Shown piece after piece: positions 43,686 through 50,529 of a stretch of 64,000 nucleotides of DNA. The notes beneath the pieces are model-generated. The model ran no database searches. It saw only the letters and a list, made by a program, of their open reading frames with translations, and was not told the DNA's origin. This stretch comes from Natrinema salaciae (GTDB lineage Archaea; Halobacteriota; Halobacteria; Halobacteriales; Natrialbaceae), in NCBI RefSeq assembly GCF_900110865.1, contig NZ_FOFD01000001.1, forward strand, positions 930,001-994,000, given 5' to 3'. A program made the translations under genes and the position numbers. How positions within the stretch are numbered: position 1 is the first letter of the stretch; every line of letters begins with the position of its first letter.

Positions 43686-43741
43686 GCGCGCTCTCGCTCG
43701 CGCCCTGTAGGGCGCTCGCGAAGGCGCGAACGAGAGCGCGC
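43686..43741. other. Large perfect-stem hairpin
   Basis: Arms GCGCGCTCTCG (43686-43696) and CGAGAGCGCGC (43731-43741) pair over 11 bases. The loop itself contains further pairable GC-rich sequence (GCGCC/GGGCGC). It lies about 95 bases before the RPA-like gene. Confidence 0.65.
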
Positions 43742-43773
43742 AGATGATTCTGTAGATCGTAGTCGTCGGAAAA

Positions 43774-43833
43774 CCGCGATGTAAGGGCATCGCGGTGTCG
43801 GGCGCTGAGCGCCTTCAGGAGCTAGTGAACTCC
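43774..43833 (+). promoter_or_regulatory. Structured leader before RPA-like gene
   Basis: Three consecutive stem-loops: CCGCGATG/CATCGCGG (43774-43795), GGCGC/GCGCC (43801-43813) and GGAG/CTCC (43818-43833), the last ending one base before ATG 43835. The final stem contains GGAG, which could act as a masked ribosome-binding site. It could be a translational control leader. Confidence 0.5.
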
Positions 43834-43834
43834 A

Positions 43835-44722
43835 ATGTCAAGTAAGAACGTCTTCGGTAATGAGGTTTCGGTCAATGAACAGGCATCCGAAAAAGTGGAC
43901 GAAGCAGCGGTCGATGAAGATGGCTTTGAGGTGGTCAATGAGACGCCGGAGTTCCAGGCGACGGTGCAGATGGAGGTGCAGGCAAAGGTCGATGCAAACC
44001 ACCCGGACGGGATGGTTGAGACCACCGAAGAGCGAATCCACGGTGCGACCCTCGAACAGGAAGAGCGCATTCGGGCGCGAGAGGCCGAGCTGGAGCGCAT
44101 CAGAGCCCAGGCGGAGCTGGGGACGCAAGAAGGGCGGGAGAAGCGGACGCGAGATATCGCGGCGAAGCGGAGCGCTGAGCGGCGTGCTGAGTTCCAGAAG
44201 CGGGCGGCGAGCGTGGACCCGTGGGCGGACCCAGAGCGGAACGATCCTCGTGCAGAACTCACGCAGGAGCAGTTGGCAGCGGTGAACAAGCAATCGATGC
44301 GGCTGTCCGGGAAACTGGATGGGTGGTCGCGAGCGGCGATTGGTCGGCGGCTGGGTGAAGCCGTGGTCGGTGGGAAGGACCTGATGAGCGCGGTCGTCGC
44401 GGTGTTCGAGGAACTGGAGACGGCGCCGGGACAGGTGGTTCCCATCGGGAAACTTGAGGGCGTCAATCGCAAAGAGGTGAGCATCGAAGGTACTGTGACG
44501 CAACTGTGGGAGCCGTCAAGTCCGAGCATTGCTCAGGTCGGTCTCATCGAAGATGAGAGCGGGCGCACGAAGTTCACGAGCTGGAAAGCGTCCGATGTCC
44601 CGTGGATCGAAGAGGGCGAACGAGTTCGCATTCACGGAGCGGCGAAGAACTGGTACAACGGGCGCGTCTCGGTGGCTCTGACCGGCTGGACCACGGTCCA
44701 CTTCTCCGAGCGCGGTCGGTAG
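43835..44722 (+). CDS. RPA-like OB-fold DNA-binding protein
   Basis: A 295-residue protein. The N-terminal half is helical and charged, with a long coiled region (TTEERIHGATLEQEERIRAR and following). The C-terminal 90 residues form an OB fold: VSIEGTVTQLWEPSSPSIAQ, VGLIEDESGRTKFTSWKASD, GERVRIHGAAKNWYNGRVSV. This matches the single-stranded DNA-binding replication protein A-type proteins carried by haloarchaeal plasmids. It likely coats single-stranded DNA during transfer or replication. It has a long structured leader. Confidence 0.78.
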   Translation: MSSKNVFGNEVSVNEQASEKVDEAAVDEDGFEVVNETPEFQATVQMEVQAKVDANHPDGMVETTEERIHGATLEQEERIRAREAELERIRAQAELGTQEGREKRTRDIAAKRSAERRAEFQKRAASVDPWADPERNDPRAELTQEQLAAVNKQSMRLSGKLDGWSRAAIGRRLGEAVVGGKDLMSAVVAVFEELETAPGQVVPIGKLEGVNRKEVSIEGTVTQLWEPSSPSIAQVGLIEDESGRTKFTSWKASDVPWIEEGERVRIHGAAKNWYNGRVSVALTGWTTVHFSERGR

Positions 44723-44889
44723 TGGGAAGAATAGCCAGTCGGTGCAGGCTTCTTTTTTGCTGTGTGCCGGACCAACCCAAACCCCGCCGCCCCACCCTCC
44801 GCTCCGTGCTCGCTTCGCTGCGCGCGCAGCTACGACCTCCGATGCGGTTTATCTGGCGCCATGGGTGCCGGCGCAATTAGACCGCCAAG
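44723..44889. other. Short intergenic region
   Basis: It holds a T-run (44752-44758) after the RPA-like gene that may end transcription, followed by GC-rich sequence without a gene. Confidence 0.3.
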
Positions 44890-45288
44890 TGACAGAGACA
44901 TGGCGAATGTAACCACTGCGACGCGACATTCGAGACGGTCAACGGTCTCGGTGGCCAGACCTCGATCGGACGTGACGAACTCACAACAGAACTCCAACGG
45001 CTCGCCGATCACCTCTGTCGACCACCGACCCGTGCTGAGATGGAAGCAGACGGGACCTTTTCGTACTGCCCACCAAAATGAATTCGGCTCGTGGAGCGGT
45101 GCGCTCCGCTCAATCGATTTCCAGCAGTGCAAGAAGCCCAGGTTCCAGATGAGGTTCTCCTAGAAGCGATTCGGAACCTTGCTGATGAACTCGGACGCGT
45201 CCCCACCGCGCTGGAGATGGACGTGAAAGGTGCTCCCTCAGTAGGTACGCAAGTCCTGCACAGAGTCTTTGGTCCCCTCAATGGGTGA
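44890..45288 (+). pseudogene. HNH-repeat (homing-endonuclease-associated) protein remnant
   Basis: Three frames together give one protein: a finger-like HGECNHCDATFETVNGLGG, then ELQRLADHLCRPPTRAEMEA (first repeat), NEFGSWSGALRSIDF, and a second repeat VLLEAIRNLADELGRVPTAL ending VFGPLNG. The repeat pattern (L-x-x-L-A-x-x-L-x-R-x-P-T) is the homing-endonuclease-associated repeat. Frameshifts lie near 45077 (A-run) and near 45120. No start codon is in frame upstream. Confidence 0.6.
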
Positions 45289-45292
45289 GGGG
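45267..45292 (+). repeat. Palindromic GGGTG element, copy c
   Basis: CTTTGGT leads to CCCCTC (45274-45279), AATGGGT, GAGGGG (45287-45292). The element overlaps the stop of the HNH-repeat remnant and is followed 42 bases later by a truncated TFB start. Confidence 0.68.
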
Positions 45293-45334
45293 TTCACCGT
45301 GCTGGCGAATCTCCAGAAAAACCAGTGGCAAAAC

Positions 45335-45385
45335 ATGGCGATAAGAGATATCTACAAAACGAGCTTCGACGAGAATGAGCGCTAA
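45335..45385 (+). pseudogene. Truncated TFB gene start
   Basis: Sixteen codons (MAIRDIYKTSFDENER) then TAA. They match the start of the TFB gene at 47382 (MATRDIYESGFDEDIQ) in 9 of 16 positions, including RDIY and FDE. The same palindromic element lies upstream in both. I read this as the 5' stump of a second TFB gene whose remainder was replaced by the GmrSD gene. Confidence 0.6.
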
Positions 45386-45437
45386 CTCGATTCGGGTCTT
45401 CGCGTTTTTCTCGTAGAGACGGAAGTTGAGTGGACGC

Positions 45438-47123
45438 TCACTCTGATCCCTCTGAATTGTCCTCAGTTAGGACTGAATCGGCAGGCAGGTTCAACAGGTA
45501 AGCAGACTTCTTAATCAAGTAATTGCGGTGTGCCTGAATCGCTTCTGGAGACCAACCACCATAGTTTCCGCGAGCTACTCGCAGTGCTAAGTCAAAACTC
45601 GAACGCGGTTTACCCCGCCTCCCCTGATAGATAGCAGCTTTCTCATCGAATGGCTTCTGAGCTGCCTTTGCATTGAGATCGTACTGTAGAGGAATCAAAT
45701 TCCCAAGCGTGTTTCTCAGCTGACTTGCCTCCTCTCTACTGAAATTGTCTTCCCAGTAATCGTATTTTTCCATCGCAGAACCGTACGATTTGGGAAGCAC
45801 GTGTTCTATGTGCATTCCACCGCCTCTCTTTTTGATCTGCTCAACCTTCTGGGAGTCACTTAGACTGTATTCAATAGCAACCAGCAGGCTCTTGTGCCAC
45901 TTCTCATCTCCATATACATTATCAGAATACAGGCCGTCCCGAACCCTTTCCGGAATATTATCACGTTTTCTCTTACTCTCGATGTAGTCCTTGATCTCCT
46001 CCAAACTGGCCTCGTCACGAAGCAGAGTCAAGATCTTGATCGAGGGTATTTTGATTTTTTCGCTAGTATAATCTCCAATCCAGTAGGAATAATAAAACCC
46101 GATTAGCTCATCACGCAACTCGTCAAAGTAATCAACACCGTCCTTCTTAGCAGCAATAAGAATTGTTTTCCAATACAGAGTATGTGACAGATTTTCCAAG
46201 ATGAAGATCTCTTTGGAACCCGAGTTTTCGATCCCGTTATAGTTGTCCACGAAGCTCCGAATATCGTTGACAATTTCTTTAGGATCCTTTCCCTCAAACT
46301 CAGATTTTAGCTCCTGATATCTCGTTTCCTGTGCCTTAGACTGCTGGAGATACAGTCGGTACATCCCAAGAATGCTGTCTAGGGTATCATAATCATCATC
46401 GACCTTCGTAGTGATGTCCTGCCAAACCTCGATCACATCGTCCTTGTCTTCGTCATCCTTCAAATTGCTCAGCAGATAGCTCTTAGTGAGATCAGAGACC
46501 GTCAAATCTTTTCCACGAGTGTTGATAGTCTGGAAAAGCCTGACAGCATGTGCAAGATTATCGCTGATAATTCTAATTAGTTCGATATTCTGATCGACGA
46601 ACTCAAAGAAGTCGTTGAGATCTTCGTCTCTATCCCCGAACTTGACCTCCAGACAATCTATCAGGATTTCGGCAGCCTCGGTGTACCTGTTTTTCTCATC
46701 CAAGTCTATCGACTTGAGTACTGACTGTTCAAGATCAGTTTGCTTACTGGTCCTCAACCGCGGTTTCTCCAACGCCTGTTCATGGACTCTTCTCTGAACC
46801 CGTCTCTTGTTCCTATCGCTCAAGTAATCGTGGAAATGGTCGTTGAAAATCGCATAGAGAATTATTAGAGAGGTCATCCTCTGCTGTCCATCCAGTATAT
46901 CATAACGTGAATCACCGTCCTCCTTCACCAAAATGACAGAGCCGAGATAGTAGGGACTGTCTCGGTCCTCATTCCACGATTCATAGAGGTCATCAACTAA
47001 CTGCTCAATATGCGATCTCTCCCAGCTATACGGCCGCTGATACCGAGGAATTTGATACAAGTCATCCTCACCATCAAACAGATCCCGGCACTTCACCGGA
47101 TCCGGTTTGAAACTATGCTGCAT
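45438..47123 (-). CDS. GmrSD-type modification-dependent restriction enzyme (DUF262-DUF1524)
   Basis: A 561-residue single-chain protein. The N-terminal DUF262 domain shows YQIPRYQRPYSWERSHIEQL, YYLGSVILV and the nucleotide-binding DILDGQQRMTSLIIL; INTRGKDLTVSDLTKSYLL is also typical. The C-terminal DUF1524 nuclease contains an HNH-like HIEHVLPKSYG, RNTLGNLIPLQ and AKAAQKPFDEK. GmrSD-like enzymes cut modified (for example glucosylated) phage DNA using NTP. Its DNA is markedly AT-richer than the flanks. It is a lone leftward gene between two TFB starts, indicating a defence cargo insertion. It probably targets foreign DNA bearing base modifications, which is notable beside a DNA-modification island. 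Confidence 0.87.
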   Translation of the reverse strand: MQHSFKPDPVKCRDLFDGEDDLYQIPRYQRPYSWERSHIEQLVDDLYESWNEDRDSPYYLGSVILVKEDGDSRYDILDGQQRMTSLIILYAIFNDHFHDYLSDRNKRRVQRRVHEQALEKPRLRTSKQTDLEQSVLKSIDLDEKNRYTEAAEILIDCLEVKFGDRDEDLNDFFEFVDQNIELIRIISDNLAHAVRLFQTINTRGKDLTVSDLTKSYLLSNLKDDEDKDDVIEVWQDITTKVDDDYDTLDSILGMYRLYLQQSKAQETRYQELKSEFEGKDPKEIVNDIRSFVDNYNGIENSGSKEIFILENLSHTLYWKTILIAAKKDGVDYFDELRDELIGFYYSYWIGDYTSEKIKIPSIKILTLLRDEASLEEIKDYIESKRKRDNIPERVRDGLYSDNVYGDEKWHKSLLVAIEYSLSDSQKVEQIKKRGGGMHIEHVLPKSYGSAMEKYDYWEDNFSREEASQLRNTLGNLIPLQYDLNAKAAQKPFDEKAAIYQGRRGKPRSSFDLALRVARGNYGGWSPEAIQAHRNYLIKKSAYLLNLPADSVLTEDNSEGSE

Positions 47124-47324
47124 TATACAAACCAGATCAAACTACAGTTCTTTAATCATTTCCACAAAGTCCCCAACACATATTCTGACCGGGCGAAAGC
47201 ACAGAATCCCCTATATCGATAGTAACTGTTCGGGGGTGCATTCCCGAACGGTATTTGAGGAGCTCAGTGCAGGTATCGTCGAAGGTTCAATTTATCAATC
47301 GGCCCAAACCAGCTCGCCCGCGGT

Positions 47325-47354
47325 TGTTTATTCCCCCTGAGAGGGGTGCGGGGT
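47325..47354 (+). repeat. Palindromic GGGTG element, copy d
   Basis: GTTTATT is followed by CCCCC (47333-47337), TGAGAGGGGTG and CGGGG. It lies 28 bases before ATG 47382. The T-rich part could be a TATA box, placing the palindrome between it and the transcription start. Confidence 0.7.
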
Positions 47355-47381
47355 GCAGACGAGACGCCTCGCAAACTACCA

Positions 47382-48305
47382 ATGGCGACGAGAGACATCT
47401 ACGAAAGCGGATTCGACGAAGACATCCAGACGACTACAACTGCTTGCCCCGATTGTGGTGGCAGTATTCGACGGACCGGCCATGAAACGACCTGTGAGGA
47501 CTGTGGACTCATCCTCGAAGAGAGCCGACTCGATCGAGGGCCCGATTGGGGGCGAAGTAACGGGCAGCAATCGAAGAAACGGACTGGCGCACCACTGACG
47601 CCGACGCGTCACGATCGCGGTCTGTCCACTGAAATCGGCTATCACCGAGATGGGAACGGAAACACGCTTTCGGGCCAGAAGCGACGACAACTGAACCGAC
47701 TGCGTCGTGAACAGTCTCGAGCACAGTGGCAGTCGAAAGCGGAACGGAACCTGGCGTATGGCCTCAGTGAAGTCCGGCGGATCGTCGCTCGCCTCGGTCT
47801 GGCGGAGAGTATCCGTGACCAGGCGTGCACGCTCTTCCGACGGGCCTAATCCGAGGGGCTCTGTCACGGTCGATCGCTCGAGGCGGTAGCCGCAGCCAGT
47901 GTCTATGCAACAACTCGGTGTAACGGGCTCGGGCGATCACGGGCAGAAATCGCTGCCAGTGCTCGCTGTGATCAAGGGAGACTCACCAACGCCTACGATG
48001 CGATAAACGTTGATCTCGAGTTGCCGACACAGCCAATATCGGCAACCGATCGGATTCCAAAACTAGCAACAGAGCTCGAGGTTCCGGACCAAGTCCGTCG
48101 ACGGGCAGTTGAGCTCGCACAGCGAGCGAGTGAAGCTGGACTCACCGTTGGCCGTCGGCCGAGTGGCGTCGCAGCAGGGTGTCTGTATCTCGCCGCTGAG
48201 CAAGCTGGACTGTGTCTCTCACAGCGCCAGATCGCCGATACTGCAGGAACATCGCCGAATACACTTCGAAATCGACGGGACGAGCTACTCGAGCTCGACG
48301 CCTGA
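47382..48305 (+). pseudogene. tfb: Transcription factor B (TFB) paralogue with in-frame TAA
   Basis: A 307-codon reading frame with one internal stop. The N-terminus has a zinc ribbon (CPDC at 22-25, CEDC at 38-41). Then follow TEIGYHRDGNGNTLSGQKRR (B-finger/linker), and a first cyclin fold (AYGLSEVRRIVARLGLAESI). A TAA at codon 156 (47847-47849) interrupts within that fold; the frame continues unbroken as SEGLCHGRSLEAVAAASVYA, CDQGRLTNAYDAINVDLE and a second cyclin fold to 48305. A CAA-to-TAA change explains it. If not read through, only the zinc ribbon and half a fold are made. TFB paralogues select promoters in haloarchaea. Confidence 0.8.
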
Positions 48306-48367
48306 TCCGATCGGAAAGAACCGGATAATGTGGGTAGCGAGGCTCCGCTCGAACGGTGACTCGTGTA

Positions 48368-48396
48368 GGTTTTTTCACCCCCTGAGGGGTGAGGGG
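48368..48396 (+). repeat. Palindromic GGGTG element, copy e
   Basis: GGTTTTTT is followed by CACCCCCT (48376-48383), GAGGGGTG and AGGGG (48392-48396). It lies 34 bases before the ArdC gene ATG (48431). It offers two alternative hairpins. Confidence 0.72.
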
Positions 48397-48430
48397 CGTT
48401 CTCAGAAGTGAGCGTCCGTCATCGAAACCA

Positions 48431-49369
48431 ATGACTACGAGCGACTGTTCGCAGGTGTCCTTCGAAAACTCGGACACCAGACGCGATGAGATGCACAGCG
48501 CGATGGAAGCCTGGGCCGAAGAACTCGTCGAGGAAGTCGACGACGCAGTCTCGAGTGAGCAGTTCCAGGAGTGGCTCAATATGCAGAGTCGCTTCCACGA
48601 CTACTCCTACCGAAATACGCTCTTGATCAACCGGCAGTGTCCGCATGCGATTCGCGTCGCCGGCTATCGGACTTGGCAGACCGAATTCGATCGCCATGTG
48701 AAAGAAGGCGAAAACGCGATCTGGATCTGGGCACCGATCATCGCGAAACAGTGCCCTGAATGTGAAAACTCGCCCTCATACCACGGGCGAAGCGACTGTG
48801 AATACGATGAGACGCCACCTGAAGAGTGGTCGAAAGGTCTTGTCGGCTTTCGGCCAGCACCAGTGTTCGACATTTCCCAGACTAAAGGAGAGCCACTGCC
48901 CGAACTTGAGACCGAAGCGACTGGAGATGCCGATGAACTGTTATCAGTACTCCTCGAAGCGGCCTCGATACTCGACATGAATGTGGAAGTCGTCTCCCAA
49001 CCAGAGTGGACTCACGGCGATGCCAAGGGCGTCTGTCAGTATCGGTCTCCTGCAGAGCGACCACTACTCGAGATTCGAGCTCGTGAGAACAACGCTGATC
49101 TCGCTGTGACGCTCGTCCACGAATACGCTCACGCACTCCTACACAGTGGCACCGACGACAAGACCGAGCGCTCGAAACGCGAACTCGAGGCAGAGGCAGT
49201 CGGCTACATCGTCGGACGGTACTTCGGGATAGATACGAGCGGGTCGGCGTTCTATCTGGCCGCATGGGAAGGTGACGAGCCAGAGGTGATCTTCGACCGG
49301 CTTGAGCGGATCAGTTCGACTGCCCAAGAGATCATCGACGTCGTCAACAAGGTGACCGACGATGAGTGA
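48431..49369 (+). CDS. ArdC-like antirestriction/ssDNA-binding metalloprotease-fold protein
   Basis: A 312-residue protein. Residues 20-110 form the ArdC N-terminal ssDNA-binding region (WLNMQSRFHDYSYRNTLLIN, VAGYRTWQTEFDRHVKEGE, AIWIWAPI). A zinc-ribbon-like insert follows (CPECENSPSYHGRSDC). The C-terminal zincin has HEYAH at 230-234 and a later Glu (RELEAEAVGYIVGRYFG). ArdC proteins are carried by conjugative plasmids and protect incoming DNA from host restriction. Its promoter region carries copy e. The HalOD1 gene overlaps its end by eight bases. Confidence 0.85.
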   Translation: MTTSDCSQVSFENSDTRRDEMHSAMEAWAEELVEEVDDAVSSEQFQEWLNMQSRFHDYSYRNTLLINRQCPHAIRVAGYRTWQTEFDRHVKEGENAIWIWAPIIAKQCPECENSPSYHGRSDCEYDETPPEEWSKGLVGFRPAPVFDISQTKGEPLPELETEATGDADELLSVLLEAASILDMNVEVVSQPEWTHGDAKGVCQYRSPAERPLLEIRARENNADLAVTLVHEYAHALLHSGTDDKTERSKRELEAEAVGYIVGRYFGIDTSGSAFYLAAWEGDEPEVIFDRLERISSTAQEIIDVVNKVTDDE

Positions 49370-49580
49370 TCGACCGCTCCTGGTCGAGATCATCAATGCA
49401 CTCGAAGAACAGGGCCTTGACCGGGACGAGTACCAACTCCAACAGGTGATTGATGTCGAAGCCCTCGAACGACTTGTAGACTCAACGGGCCCACACACTG
49501 ATCTCGAGATTTGGTTCTCAATTGGTGAGCTCCGTGTAATAGTAACACCATCCGATGTCGCCGTAATCAAGGTGTCGTAA
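49362..49580 (+). CDS. HalOD1 domain protein, coupled to ArdC
   Basis: A 72-residue stand-alone HalOD1 protein (MSDRPLLVEIINALEEQGLD, then VIDVEALERLVDS, then a beta end LEIWFSIGELRVIVTPSDVA). Its ATG overlaps the end of the ArdC gene by eight bases (ATGAGTGA), so it is translationally coupled. It is distinct from the HalOD1 protein at 3292. Its role is unknown. Confidence 0.78.
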   Translation: MSDRPLLVEIINALEEQGLDRDEYQLQQVIDVEALERLVDSTGPHTDLEIWFSIGELRVIVTPSDVAVIKVS

Positions 49581-50067
49581 CGGGAGTGCGCCGAGTCAGA
49601 CTAACAGTCAGTCCAATTCTCAGTAACCGCTCGGTGCAGTTTGTGTGGTGCCAGACCGGTCGACTACGACAGAACGTGCGACGCTCTCGGAGTTCGCTAC
49701 GAACCAGACGACTGACTCGATGCCAGCCAGTCAGCTATTGACCGCTGAGATCGTGACGATGACAGCTGACAGGCGGGTTGCAATCTCTCAAGTGAAAGCT
49801 ATTATCGTCCACTTTTGCCAGCTTAAATATTTCTATCATTAGATTGTGTGGATTCTTACTAGACTAGTATATCGTTTTTATTCACCCAGAAGGGTGAGGT
49901 GATAAAGTGAATTCACATAGTGGTTCAGGAACTGAAATCATCAGAACTCGAGTGGGATATCAGTATCAGAGCTAGACGGAGTACTCATTATCAACCCAAA
50001 TAGCAGTTCAAAGTCCATGACTCACCATCAACTATATACAAGTGCACCAACGATCAGGGATAAGAGC
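49581..50067. other. Intergenic region with element f and promoter of the Dpd-like operon
   Basis: GC content drops sharply from about 49800. Palindromic element f lies at 49873-49902. CTATATACAA at 50030-50039 is centred about 30 bases before ATG 50068 and is the best TATA box for the DUF6884/DpdA operon, pointing to a leaderless start. No gene is supported in between. Confidence 0.5.
49873..49902 (+). repeat. Palindromic GGGTG element, copy f
   Basis: CGTTTTTAT leads to TCACC (49882-49886), CAGAAGGGTGA and GGTGA (49898-49902). It is the most divergent copy, with AT-containing arms that still pair. It lies upstream of the DpdA-like operon, farther from the start than other copies. Confidence 0.62.
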
Positions 50068-50529
50068 ATGTCGACGCTACTTATTCAATCTTGCTCAAAG
50101 TCTAAAAAACAGACAGATGAGCCCATCTCTGCTATGGAATTGTACTCGGGATACTTCTTCAAAATCATAAAAAAGTCGAGAAGAGAAGAGACGGTAAATT
50201 CAAACATTGATGTGGGAATTCTGTCTGCAAAATATGGATTTGTCAAGTCTGATGAAAAGATAACCGCTTATGATCGCCAGATGAACTCTGAACGGGCAAT
50301 GGAAATTGGATCAACAATGAGAGAAGAACTTCGAAATTACATATCACACGAGGGCTATGACCGAATTATCATCAATGCTGGAAAGGAATACCGGAAGGCG
50401 ATAAATGGATTCGATGATGGCCTGTCTGTTGACATATACGAGATTACTGGTGATGGCCTTGGGTTAAAAGGCCGATCGCTGAAAAGATTCTTGAGAGGAG
50501 ATGAATCCGGTATTATGAGGGTGAACTAA
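50068..50529 (+). CDS. DUF6884-like protein, partner of DpdA-like enzyme
   Basis: A 153-residue protein from ATG 50068 (MSTLLIQSCSKSKKQTDEPI). Conserved features include C-S-K-S-K near the N-terminus, MELYSGYFFKII, GILSAKYGFVKSDEKITAYD and a late strand YDRIIINAGKEYRKAI, the pattern of DUF6884 proteins. These often neighbour TGT-like DNA-modifying genes. Its stop overlaps the ATG of the DpdA-like gene (TAATG), so they are surely co-expressed. Biochemical role not established here; ATG 50017 gives a longer N-terminus. Low GC relative to the window. Confidence 0.72.
   Translation: MSTLLIQSCSKSKKQTDEPISAMELYSGYFFKIIKKSRREETVNSNIDVGILSAKYGFVKSDEKITAYDRQMNSERAMEIGSTMREELRNYISHEGYDRIIINAGKEYRKAINGFDDGLSVDIYEITGDGLGLKGRSLKRFLRGDESGIMRVN

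Larger units (their letters stand above)
43086..43834. other. GC-rich non-coding region upstream of RPA-like gene
   Basis: No frame has haloarchaeal protein character. The sequence is rich in palindromes, including a large hairpin at 43686-43741 and three smaller ones in the last 65 bases. This non-coding block of nearly 750 bases in an otherwise compact region is a candidate origin or regulatory region. Confidence 0.45.

Noticed and set aside
50017-50067. Start of the DUF6884-like protein at 50017
   Set aside because: The TATA-like box at 50030-50039 lies inside this extension and points to ATG 50068.
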